Shown here: one piece after another, positions 25,797 through 34,703 of the stretch | Numbering within the stretch: the first letter of the stretch is position 1 | Layout of the letters: every line of letters begins with the position of its first letter | Assembly (NCBI RefSeq): GCF_004786095.1 | Contig: NZ_RHPJ01000003.1 | Coordinates: forward strand, 248,001 to 312,000 | Direction: 5' to 3' | DNA length: 64,000 bases | DNA from: Serinibacter arcticus | GTDB taxonomy: Bacteria > Actinomycetota > Actinomycetes > Actinomycetales > Beutenbergiaceae | The notes under the pieces: model-generated | Database searches by the model: none | What the model was told of the DNA's origin: nothing | What the model saw: the letters and a program-made list of their open reading frames with translations, nothing else | Made by a program: the position numbers and the translations under genes

Positions 25797-26876
25797 ATGA
25801 CTGAGGCGATCATCTCGCTGCGCGGCGTCTCGAAGGTCTTCCCGGGACGCCGCGCAGCGGTGACGGCGGTCGACGACGTCGACCTGGACGTGTACGAGGG
25901 CGAGATCTTCGGCGTCATCGGGTACTCCGGTGCCGGCAAGAGCACCCTCGTGCGGCTCATCAACGCCCTCGAGCACACGACGTCGGGCACGGTCACCGTG
26001 GCCGGCACCGACATCACGAAGCTCCGGGAACGACGGCTGCGGCCGGTGCGTGCCGGGATCGGCATGATCTTCCAGCAGTTCAACCTCCTGGCCTCGCGCA
26101 CGGTGGCGGGGAACGTGGCCTATCCGCTACGGGTCGCGGGCGTGAAGCGGGCCGAGCGCGAGGCCCGCGTCGCGGAGCTGCTCGACTTCGTCGGACTGAC
26201 CGACAAGGCGGGCGTCTACCCCAGCAAGCTGTCGGGCGGGCAGAAGCAGCGTGTCGGGATCGCCCGCGCGCTGGCCACGTCCCCGCGCATCCTGCTGGCC
26301 GACGAGTCCACGAGCGCGCTCGACCCCGAGACCACCGCCGACGTGCTGGGGCTGCTGCGCCGCGTGAACGCCGAGCTCGGGATCACCATCGTGGTCATCA
26401 CGCACGAGATGGACGTCGTGCGAGCGCTGTGCCACCGCATCGCGGTCATGGAGCGCGGCCGGGTGGTGGAGGTCGGTGACGCCTACCAGGTGTTCGCCAA
26501 CCCGACCCACGCCGCCACGGCGCGGTTCGTCGGGTCCTCGCTGCACGACGTCCCGACGCCGGAGATCCTCGAGCGGCTGCGACGTCGCCACGACGGGCGG
26601 CTCGTGCTGATGCGCATGCAGTCCGACGGCGGAGCGTCCGGCTACCTGACGAGCACGCTGCGCGAGCACGGGGTCGAGGGCACGATCATCTACGGCGGCA
26701 TCACCGAGATCGGCGAGCGGCCGTTCGGCTCGCTCACGCTGGAGCTGGTCGGCGAGCAGGCCGACGTCGAGCGCTTTGTCGCCGACGTCACCGTCCGGGC
26801 CGGCGCGAGCGACCTCGGGACGGCCGCAGCACCGCGGCCGCTGCCGCGTCACGACGAGCGAGGGAGCGTCCGATGA
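25797..26876 (+). CDS. metN: Methionine ABC transporter ATP-binding protein MetN
   Basis: 359 aa. NBD with Walker A GYSGAGKSTL near residue 41, Q-loop IFQQFNLL, signature LSGGQKQRV, Walker B ILLADESTSALD, H-loop VITHEM; C-terminal NIL domain (about 270-345) with LVLMRMQSDGGASGYLTS, which in MetN binds methionine and closes transport when the cell is replete. ATG with AGGAG upstream, 22 bases after metQ; overlaps metI by ATGA. Confidence 0.92.
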   Translation: MTEAIISLRGVSKVFPGRRAAVTAVDDVDLDVYEGEIFGVIGYSGAGKSTLVRLINALEHTTSGTVTVAGTDITKLRERRLRPVRAGIGMIFQQFNLLASRTVAGNVAYPLRVAGVKRAEREARVAELLDFVGLTDKAGVYPSKLSGGQKQRVGIARALATSPRILLADESTSALDPETTADVLGLLRRVNAELGITIVVITHEMDVVRALCHRIAVMERGRVVEVGDAYQVFANPTHAATARFVGSSLHDVPTPEILERLRRRHDGRLVLMRMQSDGGASGYLTSTLREHGVEGTIIYGGITEIGERPFGSLTLELVGEQADVERFVADVTVRAGASDLGTAAAPRPLPRHDERGSVR

Positions 26877-27529
26877 GCTGGGAACGCTACGGGGACGCCT
26901 TCCTGCTGGCGCTCGGCCAGACGGGATACATGGTCCTGTGGACGATGCTGCTCGGAGGCCTGCTCGGCCTCGCGCTCGGGATCGGCCTCTACGTCACCCG
27001 ACCGGGCAATCTGCTGGGCAACCGCGGCGGGTTCTCCGTGCTCAACGTCGCGGTGAACATCATCCGGCCGATCCCGTTCATCATCTTCCTCACGGCGATC
27101 TACCCGCTGACCCGGCTCGTGGTGGGCACGACGATCGGCACGGAGGCCGTCACCTTCGCCATGATCCTGATGGCCGGTTTCGCCTTCTCGAGACTGGTCG
27201 AGCAGAACCTCGTCAACCTCGACCCCGGCGTCATCGAGGCGGCGCGCGCGATGGGCGCGAGTCCGTGGCGGATCATCCTCACGGTGCTCATCCCGGAGGC
27301 GCTGGCGCCGCTGATCCTCGGCTACACGTTCCTGTTCGTCGGTGTGCTCGACATGTCGGCCATGGCCGGCTACGTGGGCGGCGGCGGCATCGGTGACTTC
27401 GCCATCGTGTACGGCTACCGGCAGTTCGACTGGCCGCTGACGGCGTTCGTCGTCGTCGTGATCATCGTGATCGTCCAGGCGGCCCAGCTCCTCGGCAACT
27501 CGCTGGCGCGCCGCGCGCTCCACCGCTGA
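26873..27529 (+). CDS. metI: Methionine ABC transporter permease MetI
   Basis: 218 aa, five membrane helices. The cytoplasmic coupling loop EAARAMGASPWRIIL (EAA motif) is intact near residues 119-134, and the C-terminus GGGGIGDFAIVYGYRQFDW is typical of MetI. ATG overlaps the metN stop. A strong hairpin follows the gene. Confidence 0.92.
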   Translation: MSWERYGDAFLLALGQTGYMVLWTMLLGGLLGLALGIGLYVTRPGNLLGNRGGFSVLNVAVNIIRPIPFIIFLTAIYPLTRLVVGTTIGTEAVTFAMILMAGFAFSRLVEQNLVNLDPGVIEAARAMGASPWRIILTVLIPEALAPLILGYTFLFVGVLDMSAMAGYVGGGGIGDFAIVYGYRQFDWPLTAFVVVVIIVIVQAAQLLGNSLARRALHR

Positions 27530-27561
27530 CCGGCCGGCCCACCGGGTCGGAGCCCGTTTCT

Positions 27562-27608
27562 GCGCGCGTGCCGCCGCTTCAGGTGACGTGAAGCGGCGGA
27601 ACGCGCGC
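27562..27608 (+). terminator. Long terminator hairpin after metQNI
   Basis: Outer arms GCGCGCG/CGCGCGC (27562-27568, 27602-27608), a 2x2 internal mismatch, and inner arms CCGCCGCTTCA/TGAAGCGGCGG (27571-27581, 27589-27599) around a 7-base loop. It starts 33 bases after the metI stop. Confidence 0.8.
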
Positions 27609-27726
27609 ACCACCGGTCGGCCGCGGGGCGTTCGGCTGCGCCGGACCTCCGCCTCGCGGGGGAGTCGCGGGGCGGCGCCGCGGCCTAGCGTGGACGGGAC
27701 ACGACCCCGAGCGATGCGAGGCCGCC

Positions 27727-28650
27727 ATGACCGCCACGGACCACCCCACCGTCCCCGGCGCACCCATCGAGGTGCGCGGGCTCACCAAGACCTTCGGAGG
27801 CGTCACCGCCGTCCAGGACCTCTCCTTCGACGTCCGACCCGGTCGCGTGACCGGCTTCCTCGGCCCCAACGGGTCCGGCAAGACCACCACGCTGCGCGTG
27901 CTGCTCGGTCTCGTCGCCCCGACGGCGGGGACGGCCACCATCGGCGGACGCGCCTACCGCGACCTGACCGACCCGCTCCGGACCGTCGGTGCCGCGCTCG
28001 AGGCCGCGAGCTTCCACCCCGGCCGCACCGCCCGCAACCACCTGCGCATCCAGGCGATGGCCGACGGGATCGACCTCGCGCGCGTGCAGCAGGTGCTCGA
28101 CGCGGTCGGGATGAGCGAGTACGCCGACCGTCGCGTGGGCGGCTACTCCATGGGGATGCGCCAGCGGCTCGGTCTCGCCGGCGCGCTGCTCGGCGACCCC
28201 GGCGTCCTCGTGCTGGACGAGCCCATCAACGGTCTCGACCCCGAGGGCATCCGCTGGATCCGCTCGTTCCTGCGCTCGCTCGCCGCCCAGGGACGCACCG
28301 TCATCGTCAGCTCCCACATGCTGGGGGAGGTGCAGCAGAGCGTCGACGACGTCGTCATCATCGCGAACGGCGTGCTGGTCCGCTCCGGCACGATCGCCGA
28401 CCTCGAGGCGGAGAACCCGCCCGTCGTGCTCGTGGACGCTCCCGATCGCGACGCCCTCGCCCGTGCGCTGCAGGAGGCCGGCCTGCCGTTCACGTTCGGC
28501 TCCGACGGCTTCCGCGTCGCGACGCACGACGCCGCGCTCGTCGGTCACGCGGCGTTCGTCGCCGGCGTCGAGCTGCGCACGCTGCACCGTCTCTCGACCG
28601 GTCTCGAGGACACCTTCATCGCCCTGACCACGCGGGGGGCGGCCGCATGA
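27727..28650 (+). CDS. ABC-2 type exporter ATP-binding protein
   Basis: 307 aa. Walker A GPNGSGKTTT near residue 46, Q-loop LEAASFHPGR, signature YSMGMRQRLG (the MGM variant of CcmA/DrrA-type NBDs), Walker B VLVLDEPINGLD, H-loop VSSHML; C-terminal extension (about 225-305) of the DrrA type. Works with the permease encoded next. TAGCGT at 27686-27691 is a likely -10, giving a leader of about 30 bases with GAGG before the ATG, so this gene is not leaderless. Confidence 0.9.
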   Translation: MTATDHPTVPGAPIEVRGLTKTFGGVTAVQDLSFDVRPGRVTGFLGPNGSGKTTTLRVLLGLVAPTAGTATIGGRAYRDLTDPLRTVGAALEAASFHPGRTARNHLRIQAMADGIDLARVQQVLDAVGMSEYADRRVGGYSMGMRQRLGLAGALLGDPGVLVLDEPINGLDPEGIRWIRSFLRSLAAQGRTVIVSSHMLGEVQQSVDDVVIIANGVLVRSGTIADLEAENPPVVLVDAPDRDALARALQEAGLPFTFGSDGFRVATHDAALVGHAAFVAGVELRTLHRLSTGLEDTFIALTTRGAAA

Positions 28651-29462
28651 CCGCGTTCACGCAGGCGCTGCGCGCCGAGGTCGCCAAGGTGACCACGACC
28701 CGCATGTGGTGGGTCATCGCGATCGTCATGGTCGGCTACGTGGTGCTGATGGCCGGTGGCCTCGGCGCCGCGCTGGGGTTCGCCGCCGGCCAGGACGGCG
28801 GCGGGCTGCCGCCCGGCGTCGACCTCTCCTCGACGATCTACAGCTTCGCGACGGGGATCGGCTACGTCTTCCCGGTCATCGTCGGTGCGCTCGCCGTGAC
28901 GGGGGAGTTCCGGCACCAGACCGTGACGCCCACGTTCCTCGCCGTGCCGCGGCGCGGGCTCGCCCTCGGCGCCAAGTTCGTCGTCCAGTGCGGTCTCGGC
29001 GCGCTCTACGGCGTGCTGGCTTTCGCGGCCTCGATCGGCGCCGGTGCGCTCGCGCTCGGCCTGGCCGGGCTCGAGACCGGTCTCGGCACCTCCGCCGTCT
29101 GGATGCTCGTCGCGCGCGGCGTCGTCGCGATGGCGCTCTGGAGCGCGATCGGCGTCGGCCTCGGTGCCCTGGTGCGCAACCAGGTCGCGGCCATCGTCAT
29201 CGTGCTCGCGTTCACGCAGTTCCTCGAACCGATCCTGCGGCTCGTCGCGCTGCTGACGCCGGTCACGCAGGCGATCGGGCAGTTCCTGCCAGGGGCCGCG
29301 AGCGACGGCCTCGTCGGCGCCAGCTTCCTCGCCGTCGGCGGGATGGGCGGTGGCGGGATCGCGATCCTGGACTGGTGGCAGGGCGGGCTGGTGCTGCTGG
29401 CCTACGCCGTCCTGACCACGGTGGGCGGCTACCTCACCACGTGGCGCAAGGACGTCACGTGA
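28647..29462 (+). CDS. ABC exporter permease subunit
   Basis: 271 aa, six predicted membrane helices, starting MTAFTQALRAEVAKVTTTRMWW, the usual opening of ABC-2 family permeases with a large extracellular loop after helix 1 and GEFRHQTVTPTFLAVPRR in the cytoplasmic gate region. ATG overlaps the ATPase stop. Substrate unknown; such pairs export antibiotics, lipids or sodium. Confidence 0.85.
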   Translation: MTAFTQALRAEVAKVTTTRMWWVIAIVMVGYVVLMAGGLGAALGFAAGQDGGGLPPGVDLSSTIYSFATGIGYVFPVIVGALAVTGEFRHQTVTPTFLAVPRRGLALGAKFVVQCGLGALYGVLAFAASIGAGALALGLAGLETGLGTSAVWMLVARGVVAMALWSAIGVGLGALVRNQVAAIVIVLAFTQFLEPILRLVALLTPVTQAIGQFLPGAASDGLVGASFLAVGGMGGGGIAILDWWQGGLVLLAYAVLTTVGGYLTTWRKDVT

Positions 29463-29483
29463 CCGGGCGCACCACCCGGTCCC

Positions 29484-30050
29484 TCACGGCAGCAGCGGCC
29501 CCGGCTCGCGCGACAGCGCGAGCAGCGTGAGACGCAGCTCGTCGTAGGCGGCGGGGTCGGTCCTGCTCCACAGGAGCGATCCCGTCGCACCGTCGGCGGC
29601 CTTCGTCACGACGTCGGCCCGCATCGGGTCGAGCCCGTCCTGCGCGAGGCGGGCCTGCCACTGCTCGTCGTCGAGCCGCACGAACTCCTCCACGCCGGGG
29701 CTGCTGCCGACCATGCCCATGAGCGTGACCTTCTCCCGGGCGCGGTCGCCGTCGGCGAGGTCGGCGAAGACGGCGTTGACGTAGGCGCGCGTGAGACGGC
29801 CGGGCTGGTCGTCGGCGTCGTCGAGCGCGTCCTCGACAGCGGCGTCGAAGTCCGCGAGCAGCTGCCTCATGACCGCCACGAGCAGCTCCTCGCGCGTGGG
29901 GAAGTGGTGCAGCAGACCGCCCTTGGACACGCCCGCCCCACGGGCGATGAGGTCGAGGCTGACGTTCACACCGTGCTGGCTGATGGCCGATCCGGCGGCC
30001 TCGAGCAGTCGAGCCCGCGTGCGGGCGGCATCACGCCGTGGTCCTGGCAT
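29484..30050 (-). CDS. TetR-family regulator next to the DHA2-like MFS gene
   Basis: 188 aa. Helix-turn-helix TRARLLEAAGSAISQHGVNV ... GVSKGGLLHHFPTREEL (residues 11-58); C-terminal domain of the TetR_C group. Divergent from the MFS gene; the operator lies in the 77-base gap. GAGGAGG upstream of the ATG shows conventional initiation. Confidence 0.88.
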   Translation of the reverse strand: MPGPRRDAARTRARLLEAAGSAISQHGVNVSLDLIARGAGVSKGGLLHHFPTREELLVAVMRQLLADFDAAVEDALDDADDQPGRLTRAYVNAVFADLADGDRAREKVTLMGMVGSSPGVEEFVRLDDEQWQARLAQDGLDPMRADVVTKAADGATGSLLWSRTDPAAYDELRLTLLALSREPGPLLP

Positions 30051-30098
30051 GGTCTGCCTCCTCGAGTGGTCCGGCTCACCACCCTAAGGGGTGGGAAA

Positions 30099-30122
30099 CT
30101 AACCGTCCAGACGGTACGTTAG
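30099..30122. promoter_or_regulatory. TetR operator overlapping the MFS promoter
   Basis: Perfect inverted repeat ACCGTC-CA-GACGGT (30102-30115) flanked by CTAAC and GTTAG. The MFS -10 box TACGTT (30115-30120) overlaps its right side and the ATG at 30128 follows seven bases later, so a bound repressor would block RNA polymerase. Confidence 0.75.
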
Positions 30123-30127
30123 CCGTC

Positions 30128-31675
30128 ATGAGCACGACAGCCCTGCCCTCGACCTCCGCCACGGCCACCTCGACCGACGCCGCGCCCCGCGCGACCCGGC
30201 GCGACTGGTGGGGCCTGGCCGTCCTCATGCTCCCCGTGCTCATCGTCTCGATCGACAACACGGTGCTGAGCTTCGCGCTGCCGTACATCGCGCTCGACCT
30301 GCAGCCGTCCGCGGCCACGCAGCTGTGGATCGTCGACATCTACCCGCTCGTGCTGGCGGCCCTGCTCGTGAGCATGGGCAACCTCGGCGACCGGATCGGG
30401 CGCCGCCGCCTGCTCCTCATCGGCGCCGTCGGGTTCGCGGCCGTCTCGGTGATGGCCGCGTACTCGACGTCGGCGGAGATGCTCCTGACGGCCCGCGCCC
30501 TGCTCGGCCTGTTCGGCGCCGCGCTGATGCCGTGCACGCTGTCGCTCCTGCGCGGCATGTTCGCCGACCGGTCGCAGCGGCGCCTCGCCATCGCCGTCTG
30601 GGCGACCGGGTTCGCGGCCGGCGGCGCGATCGGCCCCGTCGTCGGCGGCTTCCTGCTCGAGCACGCCTTCTGGGGCTCGATCTTCCTGCTCGCGATCCCG
30701 TTCCTCGTGCCGCTCCTCGTGCTCGCCCCGATCCTGGTGCGCGAGTCGCGCGACCCGGCCCCCGGTCGGTTCGACGTCGTCGCGGTCGTGCTCTCGATGG
30801 CCACGTTCGCGCCCATCGTCTTCGCCATCAAGCACGTGGCCACGGTCGGGTTCGACCTGGTCGCCGTGGTCTCGTTCGTCGTCGGCCTGGCCGCCGGCAC
30901 GCTCTTCGTGCGCCGCCTGCTGCGTCAGAGCAACCCGCTGCTGGACGTGCGGCTGTTCGCCGTCCCGGCCTTCACGGGCTCGGTGCTGGTGAACCTCCTC
31001 AGCGTGTTCTCGTTCGTCGGCCTGCTGTACTTCCTCAGCCAGCACCTGCAGCTCGTCGTCGGCCTCAGCCCGATGAACGCCGGCCTGGTGCTGGTGCCCG
31101 GCACGCTGGCGATGATCGCCGGCTCGCTGCTGGTGGTGCGCGTGGTCACGCGGGTCCGGCCCGGAGTCCTGATGGCGTGCGGGCTCTCGATGGCGGGGAT
31201 CGCCTACGTGGTGTTCGCCGTCACCGGCGGCCACGCGAGCATCCCCGTGATCGCCGCCGCGTTCGCGATCCTCAGCATCGGGATCGGCTCGGCCGAGACG
31301 CTGTCGAACGACATCATCGTCGCCGCGGTCCCGCCCGCGAAGGCCGGAGCCGCCTCGGCGGTCTCGGAGACCGCGTACGAGCTGGGTGCGGTGCTCGGCA
31401 CGAGCGTGCTCGGCGGTGTCCTGGCCGCGGGCTACGCCGCGAACCTCGTCGTCCCGGCCGGCGTCCCGGCGGCGGACGCCGCCCAGGCGGGCCAGACGCT
31501 CGCCGGGGCGCTCACGGTTGCGGAGAGGCTGCCGGCCGAGCTCGGGACGGCGCTGGCGGACTCGGCCCGCGCGGCGTTCGACTCCGGCGTCGTGGCGACC
31601 TCGGTGGTCGGTGTCGTGCTCGCGGCCGGTGCCGCCGTGCTCGCGCTCGCCACGGTCCGCGGCCGCCAGGGCTGA
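30128..31675 (+). CDS. MFS multidrug efflux transporter, 14-helix DHA2 type
   Basis: 515 aa. Signature regions: LPVLIVSIDNTVLSFALPYI (helix 1, DNTVL), QLWIVDIYPLVLAAL, GNLGDRIGRRRLLLIG (motif A), AVWATGFAAGGAIGPVVGGF (motif C of drug/proton antiporters). Close in pattern to SmvA/QacA-like pumps for cationic compounds. Probably induced by a compound sensed by the divergent TetR. Leaderless by the position of its -10 box. Confidence 0.88.
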   Translation: MSTTALPSTSATATSTDAAPRATRRDWWGLAVLMLPVLIVSIDNTVLSFALPYIALDLQPSAATQLWIVDIYPLVLAALLVSMGNLGDRIGRRRLLLIGAVGFAAVSVMAAYSTSAEMLLTARALLGLFGAALMPCTLSLLRGMFADRSQRRLAIAVWATGFAAGGAIGPVVGGFLLEHAFWGSIFLLAIPFLVPLLVLAPILVRESRDPAPGRFDVVAVVLSMATFAPIVFAIKHVATVGFDLVAVVSFVVGLAAGTLFVRRLLRQSNPLLDVRLFAVPAFTGSVLVNLLSVFSFVGLLYFLSQHLQLVVGLSPMNAGLVLVPGTLAMIAGSLLVVRVVTRVRPGVLMACGLSMAGIAYVVFAVTGGHASIPVIAAAFAILSIGIGSAETLSNDIIVAAVPPAKAGAASAVSETAYELGAVLGTSVLGGVLAAGYAANLVVPAGVPAADAAQAGQTLAGALTVAERLPAELGTALADSARAAFDSGVVATSVVGVVLAAGAAVLALATVRGRQG

Positions 31676-31679
31676 GCCC

Positions 31680-32228
31680 TCAGACCGCGAGCCCCCGGAC
31701 GACCTCGACGCGCGGCCACGCCGCCAGCAGGTCGCCCGGCAGCAGCAGCTTCGAGCTGCGCAGCCCGCTCCCGACGAGCGCGTCACCCCGGGTGGTGCGC
31801 TCGTCGAGCAGGATGCGGAAGTGCTCCGGGAGCCCCAGCGGGGTGATGCCGCCGAACTCCATGCCGGACTCGTCCACGGCACGCTCCATCGGCAGGAACG
31901 ACGCCTTGCGGACGTCGAGCAGCCGCTTGATCGTCGCGTTGACGTCGGCGCGGGTCGTCGCGCGGACGACCGCGGCGGCCGTGCGCTCCTCGCCCCCACG
32001 GCGACCTCCCACGAGGACGCAGTTCGCGCTCACCTCCGGGTCGAGCCCGTAGGCCTCGGTCAGGGCCTGGGTGTCGGCGAGCTCGGGGTCGATCGTGGCG
32101 ACGAGCACCTCGGCCGCGACCCGCGGCTCCGTCCACGACCACGCCACCAGCGCCTCGCGCACGGGCGCGGCGACGGCGTCGGGCCGCTCCAGCGCGGGGG
32201 CCCAGGTCAGGGTGGGTGCTGAGGTCAT
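31680..32228 (-). CDS. YbaK/EbsC-family aminoacyl-tRNA deacylase
   Basis: 182 aa. YbaK fold markers: SANCVLVGGRRG, AVVRATTRADVNATIKRLLDVRKASF with the conserved Lys, and MEFGGITPLGLP near the C-terminus. The family hydrolyses mischarged Cys- or Ala-tRNA(Pro). Start ATG at 32228 chosen because CAGGGT lies six bases upstream; a GTG one codon earlier is possible. Converges on the MFS gene with 4 bases between stops. Confidence 0.85.
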   Translation of the reverse strand: MTSAPTLTWAPALERPDAVAAPVREALVAWSWTEPRVAAEVLVATIDPELADTQALTEAYGLDPEVSANCVLVGGRRGGEERTAAAVVRATTRADVNATIKRLLDVRKASFLPMERAVDESGMEFGGITPLGLPEHFRILLDERTTRGDALVGSGLRSSKLLLPGDLLAAWPRVEVVRGLAV

Positions 32229-32245
32229 CACCCCACCCTGCCCGA

Positions 32246-32773
32246 TCAGCGCTGGTACGTCGCGGTGAGGGTCGCGCGTGCCAGGGTGCGGAACAGGCCC
32301 GTGAACGCGACCGCCGTCGGGCTGGCGTCCGGATCGAGGTCGAGCGTGTCGACGTCGAGCGCGTGCACCGCGAAGACGTAGCGGTGCGGGCGGTCGCCGA
32401 CGGGGGGAGCGGCCCCGGTGTAGGCGTGCCCACCGCCGTCGTTGCGGACGTGGAAGGCGGCACCGGGAAGCATGAGGTCGCTGGCGCCGGAGTCGGCCTC
32501 GAGCTCGGTCGTGTCGGAGGAGAGGTCCACCACGGTCCAGTGCCAGAACCCGGCGGGGGTCGGCGCGTCAGGGTCGAAGCAGCTGACCACGAAGCCCTGC
32601 GTCTCGGGCGGGAAGCCCGACCACTGCAGGTGCGGGGAGCGGTCACCGCCGTGGGCGACGAAGTCCTCGCCCAGGGGTGCTCCCTCGATCAGGTCCTTGC
32701 TCGTCAGGGAGAACGAGGGGACGGGCGGGAGCTGGTCGTAGGGCGCCGGTGCCACCGGCCGCGAGAGGTCCAC
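32246..32773 (-). CDS. PEBP (YbhB/YbcL) family protein
   Basis: 175 aa. PEBP ligand-site motifs: SPHLQWSGFPPETQGFVVSC FDPDAPTPAGFWHW and GGHAYTGAAPPVGDRPHRY, with the Asp-Pro-Asp and Gly-x-Arg type pocket. No signal peptide, so cytoplasmic. Bacterial members have no settled function. GTG start with TAGCCT six bases upstream; ends 17 bases before the YbaK gene start on the same strand, possibly one transcript. Confidence 0.87.
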   Translation of the reverse strand: MDLSRPVAPAPYDQLPPVPSFSLTSKDLIEGAPLGEDFVAHGGDRSPHLQWSGFPPETQGFVVSCFDPDAPTPAGFWHWTVVDLSSDTTELEADSGASDLMLPGAAFHVRNDGGGHAYTGAAPPVGDRPHRYVFAVHALDVDTLDLDPDASPTAVAFTGLFRTLARATLTATYQR

Positions 32774-32841
32774 GTCGTCAGGCTAACCCGGTCGTGCGCG
32801 CTCGGCCCGGAGGTGAGCGACGTCGCACGGAAAAGACGGGC

Positions 32842-32863
32842 CTACCGACCGCGCGGTCGGTAG
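32842..32863. promoter_or_regulatory. Perfect 22-bp palindrome over a -10 box (orphan operator)
   Basis: Arms CTACCGACC and GGTCGGTAG around GCGC, fully symmetric. The right end supplies the T-A of TAGACT (32861-32866), a good -10 box reading toward the 58-aa gene 124 bases downstream. Size and symmetry fit a TetR-family repressor site, but neither TetR in this window has a matching operator sequence. Confidence 0.7.
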
Positions 32864-32989
32864 ACTCGTAGCACCGTCCCGACCAGCGTCGACCTCGTCC
32901 GCGAGCCGGGTGGTACCCATCGATCACGCCCATCGGCGTGAGTCTCGCGCGCCGTGACCCGGCGCCACGCACACGGAAGGAGGGAGACC

Positions 32990-33166
32990 ATGACGACCAC
33001 CGACCCGCGATCCGGGAGGGGCTCCAGGTCTGCCGTCCGCCGCCTGCTCCGGTCCTTCGGCGCCCCCGGCGCCGAGGCGTACCGCGAGAGCATGCAGCGG
33101 CGCGAGCGCCACGCCGTCGGCCTGCTCAGCGGCTACGTCGCGCAGCACGGCCGCGACGAGCGCTGA
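32990..33166 (+). CDS. Small basic hypothetical protein, 58 aa
   Basis: ATG with a strong GGAAGGAGGGAG ribosome site. Product is Arg/Ser-rich (RGSRSAVRRLLRSFGAPGAEA, QRRERHAVGLLSGYVAQH), helical and soluble, no cysteines. Promoter TAGACT at 32861, operator palindrome over it, and a good terminator after it define a monocistronic unit. No family recognised. The ordered set of signals makes it a convincing gene despite its size. Confidence 0.65.
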   Translation: MTTTDPRSGRGSRSAVRRLLRSFGAPGAEAYRESMQRRERHAVGLLSGYVAQHGRDER

Positions 33167-33180
33167 CCCCCGCCCACCGA

Positions 33181-33212
33181 GACGCCCCCACCGCCTGCGC
33201 GGTGGGGGCGTC
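33181..33212. terminator. Bidirectional terminator between the 58-aa gene and aldo/keto reductase
   Basis: Perfect 14-bp stem GACGCCCCCACCGC / GCGGTGGGGGCGTC with a 4-base loop (CTGC), 14 bases after one stop and 12 bases before the opposing stop. Confidence 0.85.
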
Positions 33213-33224
33213 GTCGTCCTGCGG

Positions 33225-34223
33225 CTACCAGCGCTCGTGGATCGCGGCGCGCAGGTGGGTGTCGTAGGTGGCGCGGACCGCGGCGTCGAACGCCTCGACG
33301 TCGAAGCCGGAGCCGTCCTCGAGGAGCGCTGCGGCGTCGGCGTTCGAGCGCGCCTGCGCCGGCGTGCGCGCCCCGGGGATGACCGTGCTGAGCCCCGGCC
33401 GGGCGATGATCCAGGCGAGCGCGGCCTGGGGGAGCGCGACGCCGTCGGGAAGCGCGTCCGTCAGCTCCGCCACCGCGGCGAGGCCGACGGCGAAGTCCAC
33501 GCCCGAGAACGTCTCGCCCTGGTCGAAGGCCTCGCCCCCACGGTTGTAGGTGCGGTGGTCGTTCTCGGCGAACGTGGTGGTGGCGTCGTAGCGACCGCTC
33601 AGCAGCCCCGAGGCCAGCGGGACGCGGGCCAGGATGCCGACGCCGGCGGAGGCGGCGGCCGGGAGCACCTCGTCCAGCGGCTTGAGCCGGAACGCGTTGA
33701 GGATGATCTGGACGCTGGCGACGCCCGGACGGGCGATGGCCGAGAGCGCCTGCTCGCACGTCTCGACCGACACGCCGTAGGAGGCGATCGCGCCGTCGGC
33801 GACGAGGGCGTCGAGCGCGTCGTAGGTGGCGTCGGCGTCGATGACCTCGCTGGGCGGGCAGTGGAGCTGGACGAGGTCGAGCGTGTCGACGCCGAGGTTG
33901 GCGCGCGACCGGTCGGTCCAGGCCCGGAAGTTCTCGGGGGAGTAGTGGACGGCCTCCTGCGGCAGGCGACGTCCCATCTTCGTGGCCACCGTGACGCCGT
34001 GGCCGGGGTGGGCAGCGAGGAAGCGCCCGATGATCGACTCGGAGCGGCCGTCGCCGTAGACGTCCGCGGTGTCGAGGAGCGTCACGCCGCCGTTGACCGC
34101 CGTCTCCAGGACGGCGAGCGCATCGGCCTCGCTGACGTCCCCCCAGTCCGCGCCGAGCTGCCAGGTGCCGAGTCCGACGACGGACGTCTCGCGACCGGTC
34201 CTGCCGAGAGGGCGCTGCTGCAT
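33225..34223 (-). CDS. Aldo/keto reductase, second copy in window
   Basis: 332 aa. Tetrad residues in LLDTADVYGDG (Asp, Tyr), ATKMG (Lys) and VQLHCPP (His); cofactor end VIPGARTPAQARSNADA. Closer to the YajO/IolS-like AKRs that start LGRTGRETSVVGLGTWQLG than to the reductase at 7673-8566; the two are only distantly alike. AAGGAG before the ATG. Substrate unknown. Confidence 0.88.
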   Translation of the reverse strand: MQQRPLGRTGRETSVVGLGTWQLGADWGDVSEADALAVLETAVNGGVTLLDTADVYGDGRSESIIGRFLAAHPGHGVTVATKMGRRLPQEAVHYSPENFRAWTDRSRANLGVDTLDLVQLHCPPSEVIDADATYDALDALVADGAIASYGVSVETCEQALSAIARPGVASVQIILNAFRLKPLDEVLPAAASAGVGILARVPLASGLLSGRYDATTTFAENDHRTYNRGGEAFDQGETFSGVDFAVGLAAVAELTDALPDGVALPQAALAWIIARPGLSTVIPGARTPAQARSNADAAALLEDGSGFDVEAFDAAVRATYDTHLRAAIHERW

Positions 34224-34323
34224 GTGATGCTCCTTCGTCGATGCGGGGGCGTCGCTGCCGAGCCGGGATCAGCCTGTGGCGGAAGGCTCGGTGCACGGGT
34301 TACCAGGATTCCACCACGACCTG

Positions 34324-34471
34324 TAGTGTGGTTCGTGGTTGCAGTGAATCGCACGTCTGAGCGCCCCCAACCCTCGTGGTGAGGGGCGCTGTCTTCACCT
34401 GAAGGATAGGCGCCGGGCACCGTGGCTAGGGCTCGACTGTCGGGCCCGGCACCTAAGCAAAGGAATACCCC
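34324..34471 (+). promoter_or_regulatory. cspA promoter and long structured 5' leader
   Basis: -10 box TAGTGT at 34324-34329, with TTACCA about 18 bases upstream as a weak -35, puts the RNA start near 34336 and leaves a leader of about 135 bases. It folds: AGCGCCCC (34360-34367) with GGGGCGCT (34383-34390), then GCCGGG near 34412 with CCCGGC near 34446. RBS AAAGGAAT follows. Long leaders are a known site of temperature control in cspA genes. Confidence 0.5.
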
Positions 34472-34675
34472 ATGACTGACGGAACCGTGAAGTGGTTCAA
34501 CGCCGAAAAGGGCTTCGGCTTCATCACTCCTGACGACGGCGGCAGCGACGTCTTCGCCCACTTCTCCGCGATCGAGGCCGACGGCTACCGTTCGCTCGAG
34601 GAGAACCAGCGTGTCTCCTTCGAGGTCACGCAGGGCCCCAAGGGCCCGCAGGCGTCGAACATCCGCGGAATCTGA
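34472..34675 (+). CDS. cspA: Cold shock protein CspA
   Basis: 67 aa, the standard length. RNP1 KGFGFIT (about 16-22) and RNP2 DVFAHF (27-32) are intact in the OB fold, ending [10 protein letters not shown]. Binds single-stranded RNA/DNA as an RNA chaperone. Has its own promoter and long leader upstream and two hairpins downstream. The next gene is a fatty acid desaturase, another cold-adaptation function. Confidence 0.95.
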   Translation: MTDGTVKWFNAEKGFGFITPDDGGSDVFAHFSAIEADGYRSLEENQRVSFEVTQGPKGPQASNIRGI

Positions 34676-34703
34676 GCACACCGCTCTCTGAGCATCCGCT
34701 CCT

